DNA of 64,000 nucleotides from Symbiodinium microadriaticum (Eukaryota; Sar; Dinophyceae; Suessiales; Symbiodiniaceae): contig LSRX01000052.1 of NCBI GenBank assembly GCA_001939145.1, forward strand, positions 1,015,245 to 1,079,244. The letters are read 5' to 3'. Every line of letters starts with the position of its first letter. Positions within the stretch are counted from its first letter, which is position 1. The translations under genes and the position numbers were made by a program. This document shows, one piece after another, positions 43,301-55,300 of the stretch. The notes under the pieces were generated by a model. That model was not told where the DNA came from. It ran no database searches and saw only the letters and a list, made by a program, of their open reading frames with translations.

Positions 43301-46299
43301 GGACCTCGGCCCCTAATCCTCAAAAGTATGAGGCCCATGTAAAAACAAAGCTAGAAATAGAAACATTCCAACCCCTAAGCCGGTTATAAAAGACACAAAC
43401 GCACAAAAAAGCAACCAAGCAAAGCAACGGCCAGGAAACCGAAACCGGTCGGGCGTGCCCGCACTGCGAGTGCCTCGGAGAAGATTTGATCCGTACAGCG
43501 GCTTTGATAAGCTGAGGTAGTGTACCGAGATACCCTGGCCCAATAGCCCCAGTATACTCAGTAGGATTCATGTAAAGAACGCTCAAAAAGACCCAATGTT
43601 TCTTAATCAGGTTCCTATGTTTTGCTTCACAGCTGAGCCTTGTTATATGATATATAAACCTGTTGTTGAAGCTTTCGTTGGAAACGAAGCCTCTCTTGCT
43701 GTTGAAGCCGCCGAAGGCCTAAAGCTTGAACAAATCACTGCAGCAACCGAGTGAAACCCTGTCTCTAAACCCTAGACCCTAAGCCCTAAATTCTAGGGCA
43801 TTTTCAGGTGGGTAGTTACCAGTATAGGAGCCTTATAGAAGGTCTGTCTACCTTATAGAAGCCTTATAGAAGCCCTACATACCCTAAACTCCCCACCTGT
43901 AGTTTCCTTTAATACATCGAGTAAATCGAGTGGGCCCTGGTGTGAATCCCAGGAAAAATTGCCACATCTGTGAGTCGGCGACGCTTTGCTTGCAATGTCT
44001 CTTAGCAGACATTGGACAGCTTGGCAGCTTAGGATTTTGAGGCGTACGGTTTTTATGGCATAGGGCTCTCTTTTCCTTATCTGGGTTTTAGAGTTTAGAT
44101 GGAGCGCTGCATGGGGTCAAGATTTTCTATTTTCTAGGTTTTGGCTTCAGGGTTTGAAGGGTTTGAGCTTCATCGTTTTGAAGTTTAGGATTGTGCGGTT
44201 TCCCACGCCCTAATCCCTAAAAAACCGGTAGATACTTTGGGCTATAGTCCCTATATAGGGACTTTGGGGCCTCAGTATATACCATATGGCTGCATGTACT
44301 TTTAAGGCTACGTATTGACATCATGCACGGAGCCCTAGTTTTAACCCACCCCTGGGGGACCAGCCACTGTTGCTGTTGAAGAGCCGAAGCGAAGTCGGTC
44401 CTAAAGTTGGGGAGCATGTCCCGGCTTCAGTGTCGTCACTGTCTGTGTTGACATGTCCTCTGCAAGGAAGCACAGTAGGAGTATGTAGGGGTTGCCTGCG
44501 CAACAGACATTATATCCTAGACCCCGTGGCTTGGCCTTCAAGCGAAGTCCTTACAGTACCTATAGTCTCCATTGTAGTTCCTCTTTTTGCTTTAACCAGT
44601 TCTATACATGGGATCCCATGAAGTATTCCAAAAAAAAGGATCTACACAAGGAGACTTGAGGTTTTCCTTGGACTGCCTGGACCTCTCCTGACCCTAAACC
44701 TTAAATGCTAAACCCCTACACCCCTGAACCCCTAAACGCTACACCCCTAAACCCCTAAACCCCTAAACCCTAAACCCCTAAACCCCTAAGCCCTCCTGAC
44801 AAGGGACCCGAAGCCCAACAGCTGATCCCTACGTCGCGAAACCCTAAGCCCTAAACCCTCAGTTCAGGGGTTTAGGGTTTCGGGTTCGGGGTTCACATAT
44901 CCGATACAACACCTTCATGGGAGCCATTACGGTAGTTCTCTAAATTAGGGTCCCTTTCAGGGTGTCCTTTTTTAATAAGGGTGGCGTACTATCTTTGGGG
45001 ACCTAAAAGGGAACCCTGTTTGAGAGAACTACTCATTTTAAGCTATATGAACTCCTTGCAACGTCCCGAACCCTCAAACTCTCAGGCAACAACTCAATGC
45101 ATCTGGATGACATGGACAACTGTTCGGGCCTCACTGTGAAGAGCAGTTCGGCTTCGGGCTCGGGGTTTGGGGGTTTTGGGTAGGACACCCCTAAACTCTA
45201 AACCCTGAATTCTAGACCCTAAACCCCGAATCCTAAACCCCAAACCCTGAATCCTAAACCCCAAACCCTGAATTCTAAACCCTAAACCCCGAATTCTAAA
45301 CCCTAAACCCCGAATCCCAAACCCTAAGCCCTGAGTCCTAAACCCTAAGCCCTTTTCAGTCAGAGGCACCAGCCTTAAGGCTCTTCTGTGTGCCGTGAAG
45401 CTCCTGGGAGCTTGGTTTTCGGTCCTAGTGGGTCGGATTCCCAGGGTTTTGCGTAACGCTAAACCCCTAAGCCCTTATCAATGAAACTCCCATAGCAAAT
45501 AATCCCTAACAGCAAGTCCCAAATTTAAAGACTCCAATCTCACATACCTAAATCCCAACCCTTAACTTCGAACCCCGAACCCGGGAATCCTCGGATGCGA
45601 AGCGGTGCTCAGGTGTCGTGACCTGCCCTGACGGCTACTATCCGGAGGCCCTAAACCCTTATCTTTTCAGGGGCTGAAGGGTTTCGGTTTAGGGTTAGGC
45701 GTTTAGGGTTTAGGGTTTTATCTTTTCAGGGGCTGAGGGGAACCGTCGTTTTTCCACTGCACAAAGGACTTCTTGGAATTTTGTTTCTGGTGCTTGTGTT
45801 TGTGGATGAACTCAATACTCCTTGACCCCGGAACCTTGAAACTCCAAACCCTAACCACTGGACCTTACACAGTATTACACTAGTAGTATTGGAGTCATGC
45901 TTGGAGCCCTGAAAGAGAACGTAGCCAACATGTTGCCTAACTCCAGAGCCGCTTTCAATACCAAACTGGGCGTTCATCTAAGGGTTTAGGGTTTAGGGTT
46001 TTAGGGTTACTCTCAGGCTTCAAAATAAGCAGAGCACGCCTGTCTTAAGAGCAAACAAACTATAGGGAGTACATGGGTCTATTCATCCTCGAGTTGTTTT
46101 TACGCATTACGTAAACTGAGCACGGGCATCCGTCAAGTTACAGCTTTGCACACGGCCTGAACCCTACAGTAGGAGTCGTTTTTTGCGTGAATACCCCTTG
46201 CAGACATCGATGAAAAATGCACGACATTCTTAGAATCCCACATATACTTATACATATACATATTATGTACCTACCTACATACATACATACATACATACA

Positions 46300-46335
<36 letters not shown>

Positions 46336-49300
46336 TATATACACACACATACATATGCATATATATCCCCATGAAACCCTTAAGCTAAACCCTAGACCCT
46401 ATATACAGCCGGGCTCTCAAGTTTTGGAGCTTCCGGCTCCCTCTGCAAAACCTAGAAGACATATTAGCGTGCCCTAAGGGTCCATGTACCCAAATAGGGT
46501 TTAGGGTTTTAGGGTTTAGGGTTTAGGGTGCAAAACCTGCAAGACATATTAGGGTAGTTCCGTGAATTAGGGTCCCTTGGGGGGTTCCTTAAAGGGATTT
46601 GTAGGGGCTTCCATAAGGGTACTATACGTGTGACATATTGGGGTACTTCTCTAAATTAGGGTCACTTTTTTAGGTCCCCATGGGTAGTTCTTTAGGGTTT
46701 AGGCTTTAGGGTTTGGGGTTTAGGCTTTAGGGAGAAGGTCCCCAATATAGTACGGCACCCTTATAAAGGGGCCCTTAAAGGGACTCTAATTTAGAGAATC
46801 ACCCATATGAGCCTTGCGCGCGCGAGAGACTCTTACGCCGTAAGCCCCAAAGGCGGGAAGCCCCAGGCCCGAGGCAACTTCAGCCCTAGGTTTAAGGGCT
46901 CCATACGGTTGATGATAAGAATGCTGCAGCACCCAAAATAATAAGGAATATACCATAATTCCCCATAGTTTAGGGTCCTTAAGGTAATGCAGGATTTATA
47001 TCATCAACAGTATCTAGGCATAGACAGTCAAGGCCGAAAACAACACCTGGGCTTTCAGCCCGATAATTTCCAAGAAGCCGAAAGCCTCGAGCAAGAAAGT
47101 GGCAGGGTGCGGAGGATCGTGGCCGAACGTGCGAAAGCTGCCCAATGAGCTACTGCGGAATTTGCACAGGCCAGGGCTGGGACGACTAGCAGGTTCAAAG
47201 GTTTGGGGATTGGGGAAATAACAAGCAGACGAGGGTTGTGGGGTAGAAGAAAGGTTTAGGATGTAGGGTTGAGGGTTTAGGGATAATGTACCTCTAGTGG
47301 AGACCCTAAACGGCAGTAGGCAGAAATCGTAGGTATTTAGGCTTCTTTGCAAGGGATTGCTGTAATGTTCAGAATTCCCCGACGCTCCACTGCACACTTC
47401 GACCTGAACACTACCAGTTAGAACTTCGGTTTACGAAGGAACGGTATTAATAATCCAGAGCGTCCTACATGCTTGCATTGTCGAAAGCAGTAGGGTTTCA
47501 CTTTACAGTGTTAGGAAACCGATTGTGGCTTGTGTAATAACTCCCCAGATTGTATAGGTACTTAGGTCAAGCTGCATGGCTTTCCTTTACATGAAGCCTC
47601 AACCTTCCATAACCTCCAGATGCCCAGCTCTGGGTTCCAAACTGTCGCGCCAACGGTTTAGGGTTTGGGGGTTTATGTGTTTAGGGTTTGGGGGTTTAGG
47701 GGTTTAGGGTTTAGGGGTTTAGAACACACACTGTAGCCGACGCCCAATGCACGAAGACAGCCATGTCCATAATGCGGGGCCCAGAATAATTAGTAGTATT
47801 ATCCTTTAGGGTTCCGAATATCAATATAACGGTATAACAGCATACAGAAAAGTTTAACTATTCAGACACCAAAGTTACTGACCCAGGGTATCTCAGGATC
47901 CTTGCTACTGGTCATGTATCCCCAGAATCGTTCAGTATTGGAAGGTCCAGATGTCTGCTTGGAGTGCACCGAGTCGCGCTATCTGAGACTTGGGATGTTC
48001 CGTTTAGAGGTTGTGGTCTTAGGATTGAGGCTTAGGGTTTAGGGTTTAGGGATTAGGGATTAGGGTTTAGGGCTTATAGGCTTTTAGGATTTAGGGGTTA
48101 GGGCTTAGGGTTTAGGGCTTAGGGTTTCGAGTTTCAGGCTGCTGGTTGACGGGCTTAGACGCTGTAGCAGCCTCCCTGGGTGTTCTCGATGAGAGCTGCG
48201 GCTCTGAGGTGGATGTAGGGAGCACAGCCACACAGGAACTAAACAAGAGAGGTAGCATGACTTTGGATAGTTAGTGTTCTGTTGCCTAGGCTAGACCTCT
48301 GCCCTGCACCCAAACCCTTGCCCAAAAGCCTGCTTCAAGCCTACGACACCCTTTGAACAATTAGGGGTGTCACTGTGAGAACAGTAGGGAGGTGGGGCCA
48401 CAAGCAACACCAGAAGGGAAAGTACTTGTAGCATGGGATGCCATATGTCTTGCAAGGAGTCGTTGTCAGGTTTCCTGTTAATTATAAGTAGGCTGAGACA
48501 GATGGGGCATTTATGAGTCTGCTGCGGATGCAGGCCGCAGTCTGCAAGTCACCATCGATCACATCTAGAGCTTCCATCCTGCCACACCAACTCGGAGGCT
48601 CATAGCCTTACTTTGATAAAGCAACCCGCATATGAGCCTTCGACAAGAAGCATGAGGAAGCGATTAGGTTCGTGCAGCCCCACCTTCGCAAGGAGAACCC
48701 TACCCCTAAACCCTAAACTCCTAAACCTTAAACCTGCAAGACCTAATAGCCAAGGAACCCGGACAGCACTTGCAAGACAGAGTGCCCGGGACCTCAGGAC
48801 CGGCGATGCACAGCCGAAGCGTAGCAAACTTAGGTTTCCGTGCTTGGTAATGGAAAAGATGCTACCCTTGCCGGGGCTAAGCGGTTAGGGATGCTTAGGG
48901 TAGGGTGTTGGGCTCAGGGTTGCCATACTCTTACAGGCTTTAGGGCTGTAGGGTTTAGGGTCTACCCATAGGCTCCCTAGCAGTTCCTTTTTGGGGGGTT
49001 ACCTTATAGGATCCTAAATATAAACCACAAAAAAGGAACTACTACGGAGCCTGTGGGTACTCTTAGAGCCCTAGAGCTTCACGCTTCTGGAAGCGCAAAT
49101 CCAAAGAACCTGAATCGCATGGTAGGTTTCTGCTCCCCGTGTCGTCATATGCCTAAGGCCCCAAGATTCCAAGTAATATAGGGCCCCTATTAATTAGAAT
49201 AGGGCTTGGGCTTGGGGGCGGGGGGGTATATTCTACTATAATGATAGTAAGGAACCCCCAAAACCTTAGTCTAATTATAAAGGCCGCCAGATTACTTAAT

Positions 49301-52300
49301 AATCAGATGCTATCCCGAATAACCTACGTGGTGACTATCTTGAACTCAAGTACCTCATCATTCCTCATGTTTTAAAGTTCAGACTTTGAGATAAAGTATA
49401 GGGACTATAGGGTGTATAGGGCCTCGGACGTGCGCGGTTTAGAGGGTCTTGCAGACGGTATATACGCGGTTGAACCAGAGCTCAGATGGTTTGCAGAGTT
49501 TAGTTGGATTCGGACTTACAGGGTTTGTAGGGATCGGGATTTGAACTTTCAGTAAGGGCTAGTTAGGAGTTATAGTGGTTTGGGTACCAGGATTGACAAA
49601 AGCCTTTGAACAGAAACCCTAAACCCTAAACCCCTAAACCCCTAAAACGAAAAAGAGCCCCCCAAAAGGCATCCGCTATCGACATGCCTCTCTGTAGGGC
49701 TTCAAGTTTTAGACCCCTCAGTCAGGGTTCCGGATAGCTGAAGTGGTCCAAAAACAAGCAGTTCAAAACAAGTCTAGGGTTTAGGGTTTAGGGCTTGGGT
49801 TGCAGTTGGCTGGAGAATCATGTTTTGTTAACGGACAGGCATGAAGCTGGCTCAGCCTGTTTCCTTCTGTTACAAACCGAATTGGGTGAACTTCTCTGCA
49901 AGACTAATTTTACGGTGTGTCCAGAAATCAAACCTTTCGGGCTAGCGACTGCTGACATAGATGTTGCACGTACTCTCCGTGTCGGGGGAAGTCCAGCTCA
50001 CGATTGAGTTGGCGAGCTTTCTCGAAACAGTCCCTGCAGGGAGCTGTCCCGTCCAGGCATTAAAGCAACACTGGCACGGCTTGTGCGGGCAGCCGAGATT
50101 CAGGCAGCGGCTGTCATTCTTGGATGATGGCTTGCTGCTGAATGACAATGATAAGCAAGTGCTGAGACCAGGTGAAGTTCAGCTTGTGCATCTCAACTTC
50201 AGTCCAACATCTGAAGAGCAAATAAAGGAGCTTCAGCATGCGGCAGAAAATGGCTGGACATCGTGCGTGGAGTTCATTCTTCAAAGACCGCAAGACCCGG
50301 ATTTGAATTTAGGTTGCCCACCCCTTTACGCAGCATCATCAGAGGGGCACCTAGAGGTTGTACGCCTCTTGCTGGAGGCCAGCGCTGACAAAGACAAGGC
50401 CACGAATGATGGCCGCACCCCTTTGTTCGTTGCAGCTGGGCAAAGCCATTTGGAGGTTGCGCGCTTCTTGCTGGAGGCCAAGGCTGACAAGGACAAGGCC
50501 ACGCATGATGGCTTCACACCTTTGTGCTTTGCAGTTCAGGAAGGACATTTGGAGATTGTGGGACTTTTGCTGGACGCGAAAGCCGACATGAATACAGTCA
50601 GGGACTCTGGCTCCACCCCTTTGACCATTGTAGCTGAGCGCGGGCACTTGGAGGTTGCCCGCCTTTTGCTGGAAGCAAAGGCTGACACCAACAAGGCCGT
50701 GCAGGATGGTGTCACCGCATTGATTTTTGCAGCTCACGAAGGGCAGCTGGGGGTTGCGCGCCTTTTGCTGGAGGCCAAGGCTGACAAAAACAAGGCCATG
50801 ACCGATGGTTCCACCCCATTGCTTTGTGCATCTCAGGAAGGGCAGTTGGAGATGGTGCGCCTCTTGCTGGAGGCCAACGCCGACAAGGACGAGGCCTCGA
50901 ATGATGGCATCACCCCCCTGATCGTGGCAGCTGAAGAAGGGCATTTGGACGTTGTGCGCCTCTTGCTGAAGGGCAAGGCTGACAAGGACAAGGCCATGAA
51001 TGATGGCACCACCCCATTGTCCGTTTCAGTCAGGCATGGTCACTGGCAAGTCGCGCACCTCTTGCAGCGCATGGGGTACACCTTTGGTCGGCATGCAGAT
51101 TTGCAACTGGACAGGGCTAGCAAGGGCAAGACCACGAATGATGCCTCCTCCTGTTCGTCCATCAGCAAGGGCTGGCGCATGGGGCACACCTTTGGTCGAC
51201 ATGCAGATTTGGTTGCGGCTGGCAAGGGCAAGGGCAAGGCCACGAAGAATCATGGCTCCTCCTCTTCGTCCATAGGCAAGGGCAAGGCCGCGAATGATGG
51301 CTCCTCGTTTACGTCTGTCAGCAGGGTGGTTGCTGCATGGGGTACACCATCCTTTGGTCGACCTGCAGGTTTAGTCGGGGCTGACAAGGGCAAGGCCGCG
51401 AACGATGGCTCCTCCTCTTCGTCCGTCAGCAAGGGCAGTTAGCATGTGGGCACCGTGGTCGACCTGCAGATTTGGTCGGCAAGAGCCAAGGCACTTTGCG
51501 CCTGACGCCTACACCGGCTCGTCTCGTTTGTCCACGGCTGCTGAGGATACCAGTTGGAGGATGGGCGAGTTCTAGCAGGCCGCAAGGACAAAGCCATGAC
51601 CTTGCTGGGTTCTCCAGGAGGCGGGCCCTCAAGGCCCAAGTAAAGTTCAAGACTCGATCCCTTTGAATGGAACTTGGGGCGCTGAAGACTTGTCTTTCGG
51701 GGGGGGGGGGGGGGTAGTTGTTTAGAGGTTACCCTACGAATCTTTGGGTATGGAGTCATAAGCTCCCTGCGGCTTCAAGTGATCCCTAACGTCTCATGGT
51801 CTTGCATATCATGAGAGGGTTTAGGGTTTGGGGTTTAGGGTTTTCAGGGTTTGGAGATGACGTGGAAACCGGGTATGGTTTCAGCCGAAGATTCAGCTCG
51901 CCCGTGGCTTGCATGCGGGAACCTTTCCAAGTCCTTAAGGATCCGGTTTTAGGGTTAAGGGCTTTTGGGCATGTCGACCTTACCCTCTACCGCTTGAACC
52001 CAAAGCCCTCAACCCTAAACCGGCTCTTTTTAGGGTCTTGTAGAATATAGTTCGGCCTTAAAAGAGTTTGCTCCTGCCTATAGTCTTCATTGTAGTTCCA
52101 GCTTTTGGTTGAACCATTTTTTCATATTTAGGATTTTGTATACAGACTACAATGGAGACTTTTGGTATATTTGTGCTTTTGGAACAGAGTTCATAGGCCA
52201 ATTCGTTTCATGACGTGTAAGGCCGCTGGTAGACTCTGGAGCCACGAGTCCTTGCTGATTGCTGGGTTCTTGTTATGCGGACAGCTGCAATTGCGATAAT

Positions 52301-55300
52301 ACGGATCTGTAGTATTCCCTGTTTTGGTAATCCCTAAACCCTAAACCGTGTTAATTCAAGTTCTCAAATACCATTCCTGAACAAGAGCCCAGCTTGCGAC
52401 CAAGGTCCTGATGGCTTCTACCGCTATGGCGAGGAGGAGACGGGCAGGACTTCAACCCTAAACTTTAAAGCCTGGCAGAAGTCACTTTTTCCCACATTCA
52501 TGCAATTCAGTAATGTTTTTTTTTTATTGCTTTGAGAGTGTCGAGGTGGTGGGTATGTGCTGTGTCAGGATGAAGGTACGGTCAACTAAATGCTCAAGTA
52601 TCTTCGAAACCAGCCCGTGATCATCATTCGAAATGCCTGCTCCGTGCCGTAAACCATGTAATGATAGCATGTCAAACTTCGAGCCAAAAAACAAGTGCTG
52701 GCTCCTTCAACTAGCCTAGTTTGCAGGATTTGCCCGCGTTGCTTCCACACCTGCAACAAGTGCGATTCCGTGCCCCGGACTCCAACGAGTTAGGATTCAG
52801 GGCTTGCAGGTCCGGATGAGAGCTTTTGAGGTTACGGTGCTCGCGCAAACCAAGGGTTTAGGGTTGAAATCCTTGGCTGTGGTTTGGTGTTTGGAGCTTG
52901 AAGGTTACTAGTGGCTGGACCCCTGAATCCCCTGCGAAGAACATGGGGCAAACTCATTGGGTTACAGGGGCTATGTTGCCGGTTTATATAGGTTTGGGAG
53001 ATCCCAGTTCCATACTTGGGGGGCGGGGTTATGGGACATAGTATGGAAGGTTTTAAGCATCCTAGTTGGGGTTATAAGTAAGTAGTTGGTAAGTGTGGCT
53101 ACCTTAGTTATAACAACCTTACTTACCAAGCCGCATGGTCCTCCAAGTAGGGAACCCAAATGCCACACAAGCATCAGGATCTCCCAATGAAGTTTGACAG
53201 GTTTCCCCTCACGATTCCCATAATGTTTTTTTTTTTTTGGGGGGGGGGCCCAAATACGTAATATCGGATCCTCGTAGTTCCCACGCTCTCAATTTCTAAA
53301 CCCTATACGCACATCCGTGAGCTCGAATGCCGTGAAGTCCGAGTGCAAAATCCCAGAACCCGCAGGTTGGAATCCGTACCCAAAGGGTCCTGAGTATTGT
53401 CATGGGGAATACTTCCCTAAATCATCATAAGACTATCCTGATATAGAAGCCCTACACTCTACTATATAGAGTAGGACCCCTTTGGGTTAAAGAAACCTCA
53501 GGCCCCAAGCCCAAAGCCCGAGAGACCCTGGATCCTAAACCCGAGAAACCCTCAAATCCCAAGCCCCAAAACCGCGAAACTGAACCCACCGCAGCCCGCA
53601 AGAACCCCTGAACTGCAGCCCAGAGACTCCAAAACCCCTTAAATTAAGGAATGTACCCTTAGATTATAATAGGGAACCCTAATAAATCATAAGATTTAAG
53701 GTACATTCCTTAATTTAAAGGGGTTTTGGAGTCGCTGGGAGCCCTCGCAAGTTCAGGCCGACATCTGCAAGGAGTGCAAGAACTCTACGCACCTTGGCGT
53801 CGAGCTTCGGGGGACCCATCTCGGCCTCGTGGTTTCAGGTCTCCTTCGGTTTAGGGTTTAGGGTTTCTTTCGGTTTAGGGTTTAGGGCCGTTTAGGGTTT
53901 AGGGTTTCAGGTCTCCGTCAGGATTTAGAATTTGGGCTGTTGTTTGAGGGTTTCGCTGGCTCTTAGACAACTTCGAGTTGACTTCGAGTTGAGGATTGCG
54001 GGTTGAGGCTTTCCTTTCAGGGTCACTGGAGGTTCTACGGCTGATGGTATAAATCCTGCACTACCCATACTAAGGAACATACCATAATTCCCATAGTTTA
54101 GGGTCCTTAATGTCATGCTAAGGATTCATATCATCAACAGTAGGTTTAGGGTTGAGTTTCGGGTTTAGGGATACTTGAGGTTAAGGGTTCTTGGTCCGGG
54201 GGCTGCTTCAGGCCACTCATCCGTGGTAGCATCGGTTTAGGGTTTTGGGTTTTGGGTTTAGTAATGTAGGGTTTAGGGTTTAGCGTTGAGGCTCCTCGTG
54301 CAGCCTACTGGACCCACTTAAAACTAAAAGGTCCGGATGACTCTACACCGAAACTTGGAGAGCTCTAGAACCTAATTAAGCTCTTTCAGGATCTCTCCGG
54401 GGGGTTTACCAGCCTTCACTGTACAGAAACTCTTTAGGGTTTAGGGGGTTTAGGGGTTTAGGTCGATCCAGTGGCGTGGAGTTTCCTTTCATCGGCCGCC
54501 TCAGCTGACTCACGGATCGGAGGCAGAATCCTTTGTTCTGGGGAACTGTCTTTGCCAACTTCTCGTGCTTTGGCTTCTGGGGTTTAAGTGGAGTTGATGT
54601 TCAAGGCCCTCTTCGAGGATCGCCAAAACGAGAAGACTGCACGAGCACAAGGCCTGCGAGTTTTGTCTTGGACGAGCTGCGGACAAGAGAGCTTGCGGAG
54701 GCAGACATATGCAGAACACCATTCAGTTTGCTTGCTGGACCCGCGGTGCGATTCCACACCGGAGGGACAAAAGACAAAATGCGTAGCATCCGAAGTGTTA
54801 TCCCGAGGCTGCCCATGTGGATTTCATAGATCTTCAAGGGCTAAGAGAGGGACTTTAATGATAGGGTTTTGGGGGTGTGTTATGGTATAATAAGAAGTAA
54901 ATATATGGCGCGAACTATTTTGAGTTATTGCGACTCCTGTAACACTTCTCCTATAATACTCCATGCATACGAACGTCTGGGGTCATAGGATGATATTTTC
55001 CAGGCTGACGAACCCGTCCAAGCTATGTTAGCCGAAGGCTGCTAAACCACAAACCCCCAGCCCCGGAACCCTCACACTCTACACCAGACTTTACCTTAAA
55101 CTGCATAACCTACTCTTTTCTGTAGGTTCTCATTAATAACACAAAGACCTCCCCCCAACAAAAACAACAAGGTTTTGGTAGTTCAAGGTAGGGTTCAGGG
55201 CTTCAGGTGCTAACCCGGCAGCGTCATTTTGTTTCAGCTTTCGCCGCGAACCGGGGACCACAGACTTTACTTTATGCCCCAGAGCTGCCGGATGCTTTGC

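Noticed and set aside
45094-45369. GLGFRIQ-repeat minus ORF
   Set aside because: Translation of the 21-bp heptamer-derived array.
47014-47397. 127-codon minus-strand ORF
   Set aside because: Antisense to the B exon at 47106, which has the family cysteine pattern and splice limits.
49700-49960. Relict spliced leader upstream of the ankyrin gene
   Set aside because: No stretch resembling the dinoflagellate spliced-leader end (TTTTGGCTCAAG) was found.
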